Source: an uncultured Alphaproteobacteria bacterium (GTDB taxonomy: Bacteria > Pseudomonadota > Alphaproteobacteria > SP197). Taken from it: a DNA stretch of 64,000 bases. Made by a program: the position numbers and the translations under genes. The stretch is taken from positions 2,236,225-2,300,224 of the forward strand of contig OY282363.1 of assembly GCA_958295695.1 (NCBI GenBank), written 5' to 3'. The notes under the pieces were generated by a model. It was not told where the DNA came from. It made no database searches and saw nothing but the letters and a program-made list of their open reading frames with translations. This document shows positions 53,772-62,650 of the stretch, in pieces. The stretch's first letter is position 1. The number at the start of each line of letters is the position of its first letter.

Positions 53772-54953
53772 TCACGAATTCATCTCGTCCCGTAGCTTCG
53801 CGAGGGTTCGTGGTGGATCCCCGTACATCCAGTAATCGGGGCCCGGCGCAGTCTTCCAATCCATGCCCCTGCCGCGAACGACCCGTTTCGCGGCAGCTGA
53901 CAGGCTCATTGTCGCGCCCTCGAACTCGACTCGCCGGTCGTCCACGACCCTGCACGATACGCTGTCGTCCAACACCGATATCAGAACCGCGTCGGGTTCG
54001 ACCCCGATCATGGAGAACTTGAAATTACTCCTCCTCGACCTTCTCTCGACGGGTCTGGGCGCTTCGCCACCGGATGATCGGGGCGATGGAGTAACGTCCC
54101 GGTTTCCGAACCCCTCAAGGATGACCACTACTTGGGAGGCATCCATCTCGAAAAACTCTCGCTTCTCTACGCGACGATCCGCGAACGCTTTGTGGAGGAT
54201 CTTCTCGACCTCTCGGGCGTCTCCGAACTCCCACGCCGCCTCGCAGTCGAATGGATAGGGCACGCCGGTGCTGTTCAGGGACTTCATTCTATCCTCGATC
54301 ATCTGCGTGGTATGCCCGATCTTCACAAATCCTGGCATGGCCCGATTGGTCAACACATACACAATTCCCATATCCCGCTCCTGTGTTGCTGGCATCCGAG
54401 TCATACATGCGAGAACCGCGGCCACCCAGTCTGGAGGACGTTCTCCGATCCATCGTGTTCCCGCTCCGAGGATCGCAACCTCGCGGTGAGGCCGGTCGGG
54501 GCTGGAGTTGTCGTAGAGAAGGACTTCGTCGGCCTGCGCGACCGCGGCCGGCAGGTTGGCCTGCGATCGGACAAACCGCCGCCGCACATCCGGTTCCGGG
54601 ACATCGTGACCGCCGAGCGCGACACGGTTGCGGATGCGGTCGAGCGCCTGCTCGGGCGAATTGACGGATACATAGTGAAGGACGATCCGGTAGCCTTCCG
54701 CCCGCGCGGTCTTCATGTGGCGAAGAACGCCGGAACCGGCGAGGGTGGTCTCGACCAAGTGCGTCCCGCCCGCGCGGAGCGCCGCCCAGCGGCGGCGCAA
54801 CGCTTCACGGGCTGCTTGTCCGAGCGTGCCCGACGCCATGCCGCGCATGATCGCATCGGGGTCGATTACGTTAAACCCGCTGAATCCGCTCATGCGCGTC
54901 AGGGTGGACTTGCCACACCCGTTCGGGCCGGCAACGACATAAAGGGTCGGCAT
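53772..54953 (-). CDS. Fusion protein: zeta-toxin-like kinase, GIY-YIG nuclease, RAMA/DUF4357-like domain
   Basis: 393 residues in one uninterrupted frame. Residues 1-178 are a P-loop kinase of the COG4185/zeta-toxin group: Walker A AGPNGCGKSTLTR, VIDPDAIMR, HLVETTLAGSG and the basic segment DRIRNRVALGGHDVPEPDVR. Residues 195-272 are a T5orf172-type GIY-YIG domain: GIVYVLTNRAMPGFVKIGHT (GIV-Y and KIG), Arg222, STGVPYPFDCEAAWEFGDAR, Glu250, His254 and REFFEMD. Residues about 310-391 resemble RAMA/DUF4357, predicted to read modified DNA (MSLSAAAKRVVRGRGMDWK, YWMYGDPPRTLAKLRDE). The GIY-YIG part begins at an internal ATG (54371). A 67-residue ORF lies 18 bases upstream and is likely the antitoxin. 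Local GC is lower than the flanks. I know of no description of this combination. Confidence 0.75.
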   Translation of the reverse strand: MPTLYVVAGPNGCGKSTLTRMSGFSGFNVIDPDAIMRGMASGTLGQAAREALRRRWAALRAGGTHLVETTLAGSGVLRHMKTARAEGYRIVLHYVSVNSPEQALDRIRNRVALGGHDVPEPDVRRRFVRSQANLPAAVAQADEVLLYDNSSPDRPHREVAILGAGTRWIGERPPDWVAAVLACMTRMPATQERDMGIVYVLTNRAMPGFVKIGHTTQMIEDRMKSLNSTGVPYPFDCEAAWEFGDAREVEKILHKAFADRRVEKREFFEMDASQVVVILEGFGNRDVTPSPRSSGGEAPRPVERRSRRSNFKFSMIGVEPDAVLISVLDDSVSCRVVDDRRVEFEGATMSLSAAAKRVVRGRGMDWKTAPGPDYWMYGDPPRTLAKLRDEMNS

Positions 54954-54971
54954 GGGTGCCGGCCTGTCGGA

Positions 54972-55175
54972 TCAGGCGAGCCGCCGGTCGGGCCGCCTCA
55001 ACACCCGGTCGCCGTCCCTGGTCCGCGCGATGTAGGCGCCGTCCGACCGGACGCCGTAGAGCGTCCCGCCGGCCTCGACCTGGGCCGCGAGGTCCGCCTC
55101 GATCTGGTCGCGCCAATCTTCCGGGAAACCCGGTATGCTGGGCGGCGGCGCTGTCGTTTCCTCGTGCTTGGACAT
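54972..55175 (-). CDS. Small putative antitoxin paired with the kinase-nuclease fusion
   Basis: 67 residues from ATG 55175: a Pro-rich start (MSKHEETTAPPPSIPGF), an acidic helix (DWRDQIEADLAAQVEAGG) and a beta-like end (TLYGVRSDGAYIARTRDGDR). Short proteins of this shape are found before COG4185-type zeta-like kinases, so it is the expected antitoxin. It is 18 bases upstream of the fusion gene, same strand. Confidence 0.65.
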   Translation of the reverse strand: MSKHEETTAPPPSIPGFPEDWRDQIEADLAAQVEAGGTLYGVRSDGAYIARTRDGDRVLRRPDRRLA

Positions 55176-55231
55176 GCCGCCGACCTTACGTCCGGCGCTG
55201 GCGGCGTTCAACGGCGCTTCCACCCCGGCCG

Positions 55232-56008
55232 TCAGCCCGCGCCCCTGACGAAGGTCTCGCGGCCGCCGGAGACGTTGAGGATGGCGCCGGTGATGTAGCC
55301 CGCCTCCTCGCTCGCCATCCAGAGCGCGGCGGCGGCGATCTCGTCGACCTCGCCGACGCGGCCCCAGGGAACGCCGCGCCGGCCCATGGCGACCACCGCG
55401 TCCTGGCCGATGCCCTCGTCCCAGATCTCCGTCCTGACGAGGCCCGGCCGGATGCAGCACACGCGGACGCCTTCAGGCGCGACCTCCTTGGCGAGGCCCA
55501 GGGTGAAGCTGTCGAGACCGCCCTTGGCGCCGGCGTAGACCGTGTCGCCCGGCAGGCCGCCGTAGACCGCCGAGATCGAGGAGATGTTGACGATGACTCC
55601 GCCCTTGCCGCCGCGCCCGGTCGACATGCGGCGGATCGCCTGGCGGCAGGTCAGCATCGGACCCAGGAGATCGGTGTCGAGGATGCGCCGGATCGTCGCG
55701 ACCTCGTGGTCGGCGACCGGCGCCTCGACCGAGACGCCGGCGTTGTTGACGAGCACGTCGACGGGTCCGAGCCGGCTGTCGGTCTCCGCGAACAGACGTT
55801 CGACGTCCTCGGCCCTGGACACGTCGGCCCGGACCGCGACGGCCCGCCGGCCGCGGCCGCGAATGTCCTCGGCGACCTGCTCGGCTCGGTCGGCGGCGGC
55901 AGTGTAGTTGACGCAGACATCGTGGCCCCGCCGGCCGGCGAGCCGCGCGATGGCGGCGCCGATGCCGCGGCTGCCGCCGGTGACGATCATGACGGGCGCA
56001 TCGGCCAT
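55232..56008 (-). CDS. Short-chain dehydrogenase/reductase (glucose-1-dehydrogenase/FabG-like)
   Basis: 258 residues from ATG 56008 (MADAPVMIVTGGSRGIGAAI). NNAGVSVEAPVADHE, NISSISAVYGGLPGD with the catalytic Ser, YxxxK in TVYAGAKGGLDSF and the C-terminal YITGAILNVSGGRET are intact. Substrate unknown. It is 17 bases downstream of the amidinotransferase-like gene on the same strand. Confidence 0.88.
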   Translation of the reverse strand: MADAPVMIVTGGSRGIGAAIARLAGRRGHDVCVNYTAAADRAEQVAEDIRGRGRRAVAVRADVSRAEDVERLFAETDSRLGPVDVLVNNAGVSVEAPVADHEVATIRRILDTDLLGPMLTCRQAIRRMSTGRGGKGGVIVNISSISAVYGGLPGDTVYAGAKGGLDSFTLGLAKEVAPEGVRVCCIRPGLVRTEIWDEGIGQDAVVAMGRRGVPWGRVGEVDEIAAAALWMASEEAGYITGAILNVSGGRETFVRGAG

Positions 56009-56025
56009 GGCGTCCCTCCCCTTCG

Positions 56026-56937
56026 TCAGACCGGCTCGCGGCGCAGCGACTGGGCCATGCAGTGGACGCCGCCGCCGCCCCGGGTGAAGACATCGACATC
56101 GGGGTCGTAGACGGTGAAGCCGAGCGCCTTGAGCCTGGAGACGAGGTCCGTGGCGTGCGCCGGCGCGAGAATCCTGTCGTCGCCCAGCGACATGACGTTG
56201 CAGGCCAGCGCCATCGTGTCCCGGTAGTCCACGGGCACGATCTCGATGTTCTTGGATTTCAGCCACTCGACGACGCCGGGCTCCGTGGTGTCGAGGCAGA
56301 CCGCGCAGAGCTTCTCGGCCAGCATGCAGACCATGAGGTCGATGTGGACATAATGCTCGGCGATCGGCGCGACGCGGACCTCCCAGCCCTCCTTCTCGAA
56401 CCAGCGGCGGACCTGGTGGGCCGACTGCTCCTGGGTGCGCTCGCCGCACCAGCCGATGAGCACGCAACCGGGCTCGATGATGTCGAAGTCGCCGCCCTCG
56501 AAGGAGCCGGCGGTGACCATGTCGTAGATCGGGATGCCGTTCTCCATGTAGAAGCGGATCGCGGGGCCGTATTCGCCACGCCGCCACCACTGCGCCATCT
56601 GGGCGACGACCGCGCCGTAGGGCGTCATGAAGGACGAATCGCGGGCGTAGACCTGATAGGGCAGGCCCTCGTCGGGCTCCAGCCAGTGCACGGCGACGCC
56701 GGCCTCCTCGTAGGCGTCCACCATCTCGCGGTGCTGTTGCATGGCGAGCTGGCGGTCGAACACGTCGCCGCGCTTGAGCGTGGCCTTGGAGATCGAGCTG
56801 GTGGCGAGCCACGAGTAGTTGTCGGCCGGACCCAGCAGCACATCGGTCAGCGCGCCGTATTCGGAGTTGCAGCCCCATTCGGTCAGGACCGGCGTCGAGC
56901 CTTCGGGATCGCGGCAGCGTAGCGGGTTGGCGGCCAT
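56026..56937 (-). CDS. Amidinotransferase / dimethylarginine dimethylaminohydrolase-like enzyme
   Basis: 303 residues from ATG 56937 (MAANPLRCRDPEGSTPVLTE). It has the alpha/beta-propeller pattern of guanidino-modifying enzymes: substrate acid in VYARDSSFMTPYGAVV, EGGDFDIIEPG, catalytic His in YVHIDLMVCMLAEK and nucleophile Cys in TRGGGGVHCMAQSLRR. Family members hydrolyse or transfer the amidino group of arginine and methylarginines. A ThDP-dependent gene starts divergently 211 bases away and may share its control region. Confidence 0.85.
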   Translation of the reverse strand: MAANPLRCRDPEGSTPVLTEWGCNSEYGALTDVLLGPADNYSWLATSSISKATLKRGDVFDRQLAMQQHREMVDAYEEAGVAVHWLEPDEGLPYQVYARDSSFMTPYGAVVAQMAQWWRRGEYGPAIRFYMENGIPIYDMVTAGSFEGGDFDIIEPGCVLIGWCGERTQEQSAHQVRRWFEKEGWEVRVAPIAEHYVHIDLMVCMLAEKLCAVCLDTTEPGVVEWLKSKNIEIVPVDYRDTMALACNVMSLGDDRILAPAHATDLVSRLKALGFTVYDPDVDVFTRGGGGVHCMAQSLRREPV

Positions 56938-57148
56938 TGGGACGGTCTCCTCCTCGATCGGGCGGCGGGAGGAGCGGTCGCGCTCGCCTCCCCTCGCGGG
57001 CAAGCTACAGCGATTCCGTCGGAGACGGAATCGCCATGGAGCGGCGCCAGCAAAACCGGAACCGCTCCAGCCACTTCCCCTTCCACGCGATCCGTGCCAC
57101 CAAGCGGTCCATCCACAAGCCGACCGCGACCGCCTTGGGAGGCCGGCC

Positions 57149-58771
57149 ATGGCCAGCAGCAATCTCACCCGCGGACAGGCGCTGATGCAGCTCGTGAAGG
57201 CCTATGGCGTCGACACCGTCTTCGGCATGCCGGGCATCCATACGCTGGAGTATTACCGGGGCATCGCGGACGCGGGGTTGCGCCATGTGCTGTTCCGCCA
57301 CGAGCAGGGCGGCGGCTTCATGGCCGACGGCTACGCCCGCATCTCCGGCAAGCCCGCCGTCTGCTGCGTCATCACCGGGCCGGGCGTGACCAACATCGCG
57401 ACCGCGGTCGGCAACGCCTATGCCGACAGCCAGCCCATGCTGGTGATCGCCAGCACCAACGGCACGGGCGACCTGGGCGCCGGCCGCGGCCGGCTGCACG
57501 AGATTTCCAACCAGCTCGCGACGATCGGGCCGCTCACGGCGTTCGCCCAGACGATCGTCGACGGCCGCCAGATCCCCGGCGCGCTGAACCGGGCCTTCGA
57601 CATCTTCGCGGCGGGCCGACCGCGCCCCTGCTACATCGAACTGCCGATCGACAAGATCGCGGAGGCCGCCGATTTCGCGGTGAAGACCTCGCCGGTCGCG
57701 GGGCCGCTCGGGCCCGACGAAGCCTCGGTCGAGGCGGCGGCGGCGGTCGCTGGCCGCGCGAGGACGCCGGTCATCGTCGCCGGCGGCGGCGTGCTGGACC
57801 ACGGTCCCGCGCTGCTGGCGCTCGCCGAGAAGCTGGGGGCGGCGATCATCCCGACCTACGCGGCCAAGGGCGCGATCCCGGACGACCATCCGCTCAACTG
57901 CGGCGCCATCCTCGTCTCGCCGGTGGCCCACCGGTTCGTCGAGAGCGCCGACGTGGTGATCGCCGTCGGCACGGAACTCGCCGAATCCGATGTCTGGGCC
58001 GACAGCGACTTCCTGGACCTGAAGGGCAAACTGATCCGGATCGATGTCGATCCCGCGAACCTCGCGCGCGACTACGTCCCCGACGCGGCGATCCTGGGCG
58101 ATGGCGGGCTGGCCATGCGGATGCTGGCGGACGCCCTGCCCGACGGTGGCCGGACGCCTGGTTTCACGGGATCGGGAACCGTGGCGGACGTGCGCCGGAA
58201 GGCCCGCGACCTGCTGATGGGGCAAAGGCGCTCGGCGAAGTTCGCCAGGGTCCTGGACGCGCTCAGGACGGCGGTCCCGCATGACGGCTGGATAATCACC
58301 GACGCCACGCAGATCGCCTATTTCGCCAACGAGTACTGGCCGACCTCGCACCCGCGCAGCTACACCCATCCCAACGGGTTCTGCACGCTGGGCTCGTCCA
58401 TGCCGTCGGGCATCGGCGCCAGGCTGGGCGCGCCGGAGCGCGACGGCGTGGTGCTGACGGGCGACGCCGGTTTCCTGTTCACCGCCACGGAGCTCGCGAC
58501 CGCGGTGGACGAAGCGATCGGCCTCCCCATCGTCGTCTGGAACAACGACGGGCTGGGCCAGATCCGCGACGGCATGATCGAGCGCGGCATCGCGCCCACC
58601 GGCGTCGAGCCCGGCCGCAATCCCGACTTCGCCGCGCTCGCCGGGGCGTTCGGCGCGCGGGCGCGGAAGCCCAAGTCGCCGGCGGAGCTGACCGGCGCCG
58701 TCGAGGAAGCGTTCCGGGCCGGCGGCCCGACCCTCATCGAGGTCCACGAGGAAGCGGACTGGCTGAACTGA
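57149..58771 (+). CDS. Thiamine-diphosphate enzyme, acetolactate synthase-like (possible 5-guanidino-2-oxopentanoate decarboxylase)
   Basis: 540 residues from ATG 57149 (MASSNLTRGQALMQLVKAYG). The ThDP-activating Glu is in LFRHEQGGGFMADGYAR. The central Rossmann-like domain spans about 190-330. The diphosphate/Mg motif is GDAGFLFTATELATAVDEAI ending VVWNND, with GDA rather than the usual GDG. The GDAG form and IVVWNNDGLGQIRDGM resemble AruI, which decarboxylates the 2-oxo acid of arginine. The amidinotransferase-like gene next to it fits that idea, but acetolactate synthase-like activity is not excluded. Confidence 0.75.
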   Translation: MASSNLTRGQALMQLVKAYGVDTVFGMPGIHTLEYYRGIADAGLRHVLFRHEQGGGFMADGYARISGKPAVCCVITGPGVTNIATAVGNAYADSQPMLVIASTNGTGDLGAGRGRLHEISNQLATIGPLTAFAQTIVDGRQIPGALNRAFDIFAAGRPRPCYIELPIDKIAEAADFAVKTSPVAGPLGPDEASVEAAAAVAGRARTPVIVAGGGVLDHGPALLALAEKLGAAIIPTYAAKGAIPDDHPLNCGAILVSPVAHRFVESADVVIAVGTELAESDVWADSDFLDLKGKLIRIDVDPANLARDYVPDAAILGDGGLAMRMLADALPDGGRTPGFTGSGTVADVRRKARDLLMGQRRSAKFARVLDALRTAVPHDGWIITDATQIAYFANEYWPTSHPRSYTHPNGFCTLGSSMPSGIGARLGAPERDGVVLTGDAGFLFTATELATAVDEAIGLPIVVWNNDGLGQIRDGMIERGIAPTGVEPGRNPDFAALAGAFGARARKPKSPAELTGAVEEAFRAGGPTLIEVHEEADWLN

Positions 58772-58816
58772 CAGTCGCCGCGCCCGCCGGATCGACCTGC
58801 GCGGCGCGGGGCGCGG

Positions 58817-59575
58817 TCAGGTCTTGTAGCTCGGGTCCGCCCGGTCGAGGACGCGGCGGATGGCGGCCCAGTTTTCGTCGGCCATGGCGAACTCGGGGTC
58901 GTCGATCACCGCGGCGGTGCGGGCGAGCGCCCCGTCCGTCGGCATGACGATCTCCCGGCCCGAGGCCATGACGTCGACCTGGACCTTGCAGGCGAGCTCG
59001 ATGTTGTAGAGCGTCAGGAAGGCGTCGCCCGGCGCCGCGCCGCAGGTCAGCAGGCCGTGATTCTCGAGGATGGCGATATTGTGTGGGCCGAGGTCAGCCA
59101 CGAGCCGGTCGCATTCCTCCTGGCCGGAGGTCTGCAAGTCCCAAGGATGGTAGGCGATCCGGCCATGGTAGAGCATGGCGTGCTGCGAGATCGGCAGCAG
59201 GCCGCATTTCATGCAGGCGACCGCCATGCCGGCCCGGCTGTGGGTGTGCAGCACCCAATCGACATCCGGCCGCGCCTTGAGGACGGCGTGGTGGATGGCG
59301 TGGCCCGCCCTGTTCACCGGCCAGCCGCCGCGCACCACGGCGCCGTCGTAATCGACCACGATCAGGCTGGAGGCCGTGATCTCCTCGAACAGGAGGCCGA
59401 AGGGGTTGATGAGATAGCGGTCCGGCTCGTCGGGCAGGCGCGCCGAGATGTGGGTGTAGATCAGGTCCGTCCAGCCGTAGCGCACGAAGGCGCGGTAGAG
59501 CGCGGCCAGATCGCAGCGGATCTCCCATTCCCGGGTGCTCATCTCGGCGGGGCGAAGCTGGGCGACGGCGGCCAT
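58817..59575 (-). CDS. Class II aldolase/adducin family protein
   Basis: 252 residues from ATG 59575. Zinc ligands appear in VLHTHSRAGMAVACMKCGLL (His-x-His) and ILENHGLLTCG. The motif YTHISARLPDEPDRYLINPF is also typical. Members without the classical aldolase C terminus often act on hydroxy-acid or sugar derivatives, or have unknown roles. It converges with the ThDP gene and diverges from the M20 gene. Confidence 0.85.
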   Translation of the reverse strand: MAAVAQLRPAEMSTREWEIRCDLAALYRAFVRYGWTDLIYTHISARLPDEPDRYLINPFGLLFEEITASSLIVVDYDGAVVRGGWPVNRAGHAIHHAVLKARPDVDWVLHTHSRAGMAVACMKCGLLPISQHAMLYHGRIAYHPWDLQTSGQEECDRLVADLGPHNIAILENHGLLTCGAAPGDAFLTLYNIELACKVQVDVMASGREIVMPTDGALARTAAVIDDPEFAMADENWAAIRRVLDRADPSYKT

Positions 59576-59756
59576 GGGTCCTGCTCCCTGTCGTTCGGCG
59601 CGCCGGATGGGCGCGGAGCCGATTGTAGCACGGGCGGACGAACCGGGGAGAGATTTCCACGCGGCCGCCGGCGTGGAAGGCCGGAGGCCCCGGCCAGGCA
59701 TGGCGAGCGGCCCGCGGATCGGCCATGCTGCGGCCGGCGACGAGCGGGGAAACGCC

Positions 59757-61007
59757 ATGGCGGACATGAAGAAGCGGCTTCTCGACTGGATCGAGGAGGA
59801 CCGGGGCGAGCTCCAGGGTTTCTTCTCGGAATTCGTCGCCACGCCTTCCCCCAACCCGCCCGGCGACACGCGGGCCGCCGTGGCCCATATCCGCCGCTTC
59901 CTCGACGAACACGGCCTCGCCCACCGGGTGATCGACCCCGAACCGATGTTCCCCAACGTGGTGGCGAGCCTCGACGGCGGGCGCGACGGTCGGCATCTGG
60001 TGCTGAACGGCCACGTCGACGTCTTCCCGGCCGGCGACGAAGGCTGGAGCCATGGCGGGCCGTGGTCGGGCCGGGTAGCCGACGGCGCGGTCTGGGGGCG
60101 CGGGTCGAGCGACATGAAGTGCGGCACGTCGGCCTCGATCTTCGCCTTCATGTACCTGAGCCGCATCGGGGAACATCTCGGCGGCAAGCTGACGCTGACC
60201 TGCGTGTCGGACGAGGAGACCTTCGGCCCCTGGGGCGCGCGCTACCTGATGGAACACCACCCGGAAGTGCATGGCGACTGCTGCCTGAACGGCGAGCCGT
60301 CGAGCCCGTTCTCCATCCGCTTCGGCGAGAAAGGCCCTTGGTGGGTGACCTTCCACGTGACCACGGAGGGCGCGCACGGCGCCTACACCCACGCCGGCGA
60401 GAGCGCGAGCCTGACGGCCATGCGGTTCTGCCGCGACCTCGAGGCCGCGGTCGACGTGATCGAGGTTCCGCCGCCCCACAACATCGGCCGGGCGCTCGAG
60501 GAGGCCCGCGACGCCGTCGACCGAGCCATGGGCCCCGGCGCCCACGGGATCGTCCAGAAGGCGACCTGCAACATCGGCGTGATCGAGGCCGGCGTGAAGG
60601 TCAACGTCGCGCCCGGCAGCGCCCGGATCGAGGCCGATATCCGCCTGCCGGTGGGCTGCGACAAGGAGACCGTCGCCAAGGCGGTCGACGCCGTGCTGGC
60701 GCGCTATCCCCAGATCGAGATGGAGGAGCAGAACTACATGGCGCCGTCGTGGTGCGACCCTTATGGCGAGATGGTGGGGATCCTGCAGGACAACGTGGAG
60801 GCGCTCGCGGGGTTCCGGCCCGTCCCGATCGTCGGCCTGGGCGGCACCGACGCGCGCCTGTGGCGCTACCGGGGGATCGGCGGCTACGTCTACGGCCCCT
60901 CCCCCACCGGCATGGGCCAGCGCGACGAGCACGTGCCCCTCGACGACTTCTTCCACGTCGTGAAGAGCCACGCGCTCTCGGCCTACGACTACCTGAAGGC
61001 CGCGTAA
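59757..61007 (+). CDS. M20-family (ArgE/DapE-like) metallohydrolase
   Basis: 416 residues from ATG 59757. Metal and catalytic residues: His and Asp in LVLNGHVDVFPAGDEGW, Asp in WGRGSSDMKCGTSA, Glu-Glu in CVSDEETFGPWGARYL, and a C-terminal His in GQRDEHVPLDDFF. The dimerisation domain contains EGAHGAYTHAGESAS. It removes an acyl, carbamoyl or dipeptide group from an amino acid. Substrate unknown; neighbours suggest an N-substituted amino acid. Confidence 0.87.
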   Translation: MADMKKRLLDWIEEDRGELQGFFSEFVATPSPNPPGDTRAAVAHIRRFLDEHGLAHRVIDPEPMFPNVVASLDGGRDGRHLVLNGHVDVFPAGDEGWSHGGPWSGRVADGAVWGRGSSDMKCGTSASIFAFMYLSRIGEHLGGKLTLTCVSDEETFGPWGARYLMEHHPEVHGDCCLNGEPSSPFSIRFGEKGPWWVTFHVTTEGAHGAYTHAGESASLTAMRFCRDLEAAVDVIEVPPPHNIGRALEEARDAVDRAMGPGAHGIVQKATCNIGVIEAGVKVNVAPGSARIEADIRLPVGCDKETVAKAVDAVLARYPQIEMEEQNYMAPSWCDPYGEMVGILQDNVEALAGFRPVPIVGLGGTDARLWRYRGIGGYVYGPSPTGMGQRDEHVPLDDFFHVVKSHALSAYDYLKAA

Positions 61008-61105
61008 GCCCGGCCGCGGCGGACCCGATCCTCGGGAACGGCCGCATCGCCGCCATGGACAACGAGCCCACCGCCAAGCGCGCCGTCGGCAGGGATATCG
61101 TTCAC

Positions 61106-61190
61106 TTTTCCCCTCACCCCGAGCCTGTCGAAGGGGCGGCCCTCGATACGGCGCTGACGCGCCTACCCGGGATGAGGGATTTTCTACGAT
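61106..61190. repeat. Dispersed intergenic repeat, copy 9
   Basis: TCCCCTCACCCCGAGCCTGT then CGAAGGGGCGGCCCTCGATA, continuing to CGCCTACCCGGGATGAGGG. It combines the CCCCGAGCxTGTCGAAGGGG unit with the CTCGATACG...ACCCGGG unit. It fills most of the 214-base gap between two convergent genes. Confidence 0.6.
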
Positions 61191-61221
61191 CCAGAACGAG
61201 CGATCGGACGCGCCCTCGACC

Positions 61222-62547
61222 CTACTCCGCCGCCAGAAGGTGGCTGCGCGCGGAGAGCACGTCGTCGAAGGCCGAGACGTAGGCGTCGAGGTCGGCGTCG
61301 GTCATCGGCAGGCACAGCAGCATGGAGTTGCGCCATGTCATGCGCTGGCCGCGGGCCAGCAGGTCGTAGAACAGGAGTTCGCCCTTGAGCTTGTCGCCCC
61401 GCTCGGCGTCGCGCTCGTTCCGGAACGGGCCCTCGCAGCAGTGGACCTGCATGACCGAGCCCAGCCCCGTGACGGACATGGGCAGACCGTGCCGGCGGAT
61501 CGTCTCGCCGAGCCGGTCCCGGAACGCCTGGCCCCAGGCGTTGAAGCTCTCGGCCCGCTCGGGCGTGTAGATCCGGGTCATGGCGACCGATCCGGCGGCG
61601 TGGGTGATGACGTTGTTGTTGAAGGTGCCGGCGTGTCCGATGGCGTTCGGCGAACGCGGATCGTAGCGGCTCATGATGTCCTCGCGTCCGCCGAAGGCGC
61701 CGAAGGGGGCGCCTCCCCCGATGTACTTCCCGAGCGTTGTCATGTCGGGCGCGATCCCGAGGATCTTCTGCAGGCCGCCGCCGGAAAGGCGGCTGGTGAC
61801 CACCTCGTCGAAGATCAGGATGACGCCGTGCCTCGCGGTGGCGTCGCGCAGGGCCTGGAGGAAATCCCTGTCGGCGGGGATCATGCCGCCGGCGCCCTGC
61901 ATGGGCTCGATCGCGACGCAGGCCAGATCGGCGGCGTGACGTTCGACGAGCGCCACCGTGGCCTCGGCGTCGTTGTAGGGCGCCATCACATAGTCGAAGG
62001 GCGCGTTGATGGGCGACCCCCCGTGGGCGAACATGAAGACCCCGCCGTGGTAGGCGCCCTCGAACACCATCACCTTCGATCGTCCCGTCACGGCGCGGGC
62101 GGTCGAGATCGCCATCATGTTGGCTTCGGTGCCCGAGTTCGTGAAGCGCACCTTGTCGAGCGAGGGGAAGCGGCCGACGATCTCGGCGGCCAGGATGCGC
62201 TCGTAGCGGTTGGGACCGCCCAGCACCGTGCCGTCGCCGATCGCGCGCCCGATCGCCTCCACGATCCGGGGGTCCGAATGGCCGAACAGGCCGGCGCCGA
62301 ACTCGCCCACGAAGTTCGCGTACCTGTGGCCGTCGATGTCCCAGACGTACTGGCCCTCGCCGCGCTCGATGGTGAGAGGAAACGGCGGATGGAAGAGGAC
62401 CGTGCGGGTGTTGCCGCCCGGCATGGCGTCCGCGGCCTTCTCGTCCTCGGCCCGGCTCTTCGGGTTCGCCGCGACGAAATCGCGGACCGCGTCCTCCAGC
62501 GCCTCCCTGAGGTCGGCCTCAAGCGCGACGTTGCGGATGGTCGCCAT
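61222..62547 (-). CDS. Class III aminotransferase (glutamate-1-semialdehyde aminomutase-like)
   Basis: 441 residues from ATG 62547 with GGGGGGAA upstream. The PLP lysine is in MTTLGKYIGGGAPFGAFGG and the cofactor Asp in GVILIFDEVVTSRL. Substrate-side motifs are RFTNSGTEANMMAISTARA and IEPMQGAGGMIP. The pattern fits the GSA-aminomutase branch of class III transaminases, which in non-haem contexts use beta- or gamma-amino acids. Heme-type HemL is usually elsewhere, so a catabolic transaminase is more likely. It diverges from the flavoenzyme gene. Confidence 0.87.
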   Translation of the reverse strand: MATIRNVALEADLREALEDAVRDFVAANPKSRAEDEKAADAMPGGNTRTVLFHPPFPLTIERGEGQYVWDIDGHRYANFVGEFGAGLFGHSDPRIVEAIGRAIGDGTVLGGPNRYERILAAEIVGRFPSLDKVRFTNSGTEANMMAISTARAVTGRSKVMVFEGAYHGGVFMFAHGGSPINAPFDYVMAPYNDAEATVALVERHAADLACVAIEPMQGAGGMIPADRDFLQALRDATARHGVILIFDEVVTSRLSGGGLQKILGIAPDMTTLGKYIGGGAPFGAFGGREDIMSRYDPRSPNAIGHAGTFNNNVITHAAGSVAMTRIYTPERAESFNAWGQAFRDRLGETIRRHGLPMSVTGLGSVMQVHCCEGPFRNERDAERGDKLKGELLFYDLLARGQRMTWRNSMLLCLPMTDADLDAYVSAFDDVLSARSHLLAAE

Positions 62548-62650
62548 GGTCGTTCCCCCCGGCATCCCGTGCCGGAGAAGCTAGCGCATGGCTCGCCAAG
62601 GCTCCACCTTCCCTTGGCCGCCGCGCGGCGCGTGTGGTTAAGTGCGTCGC

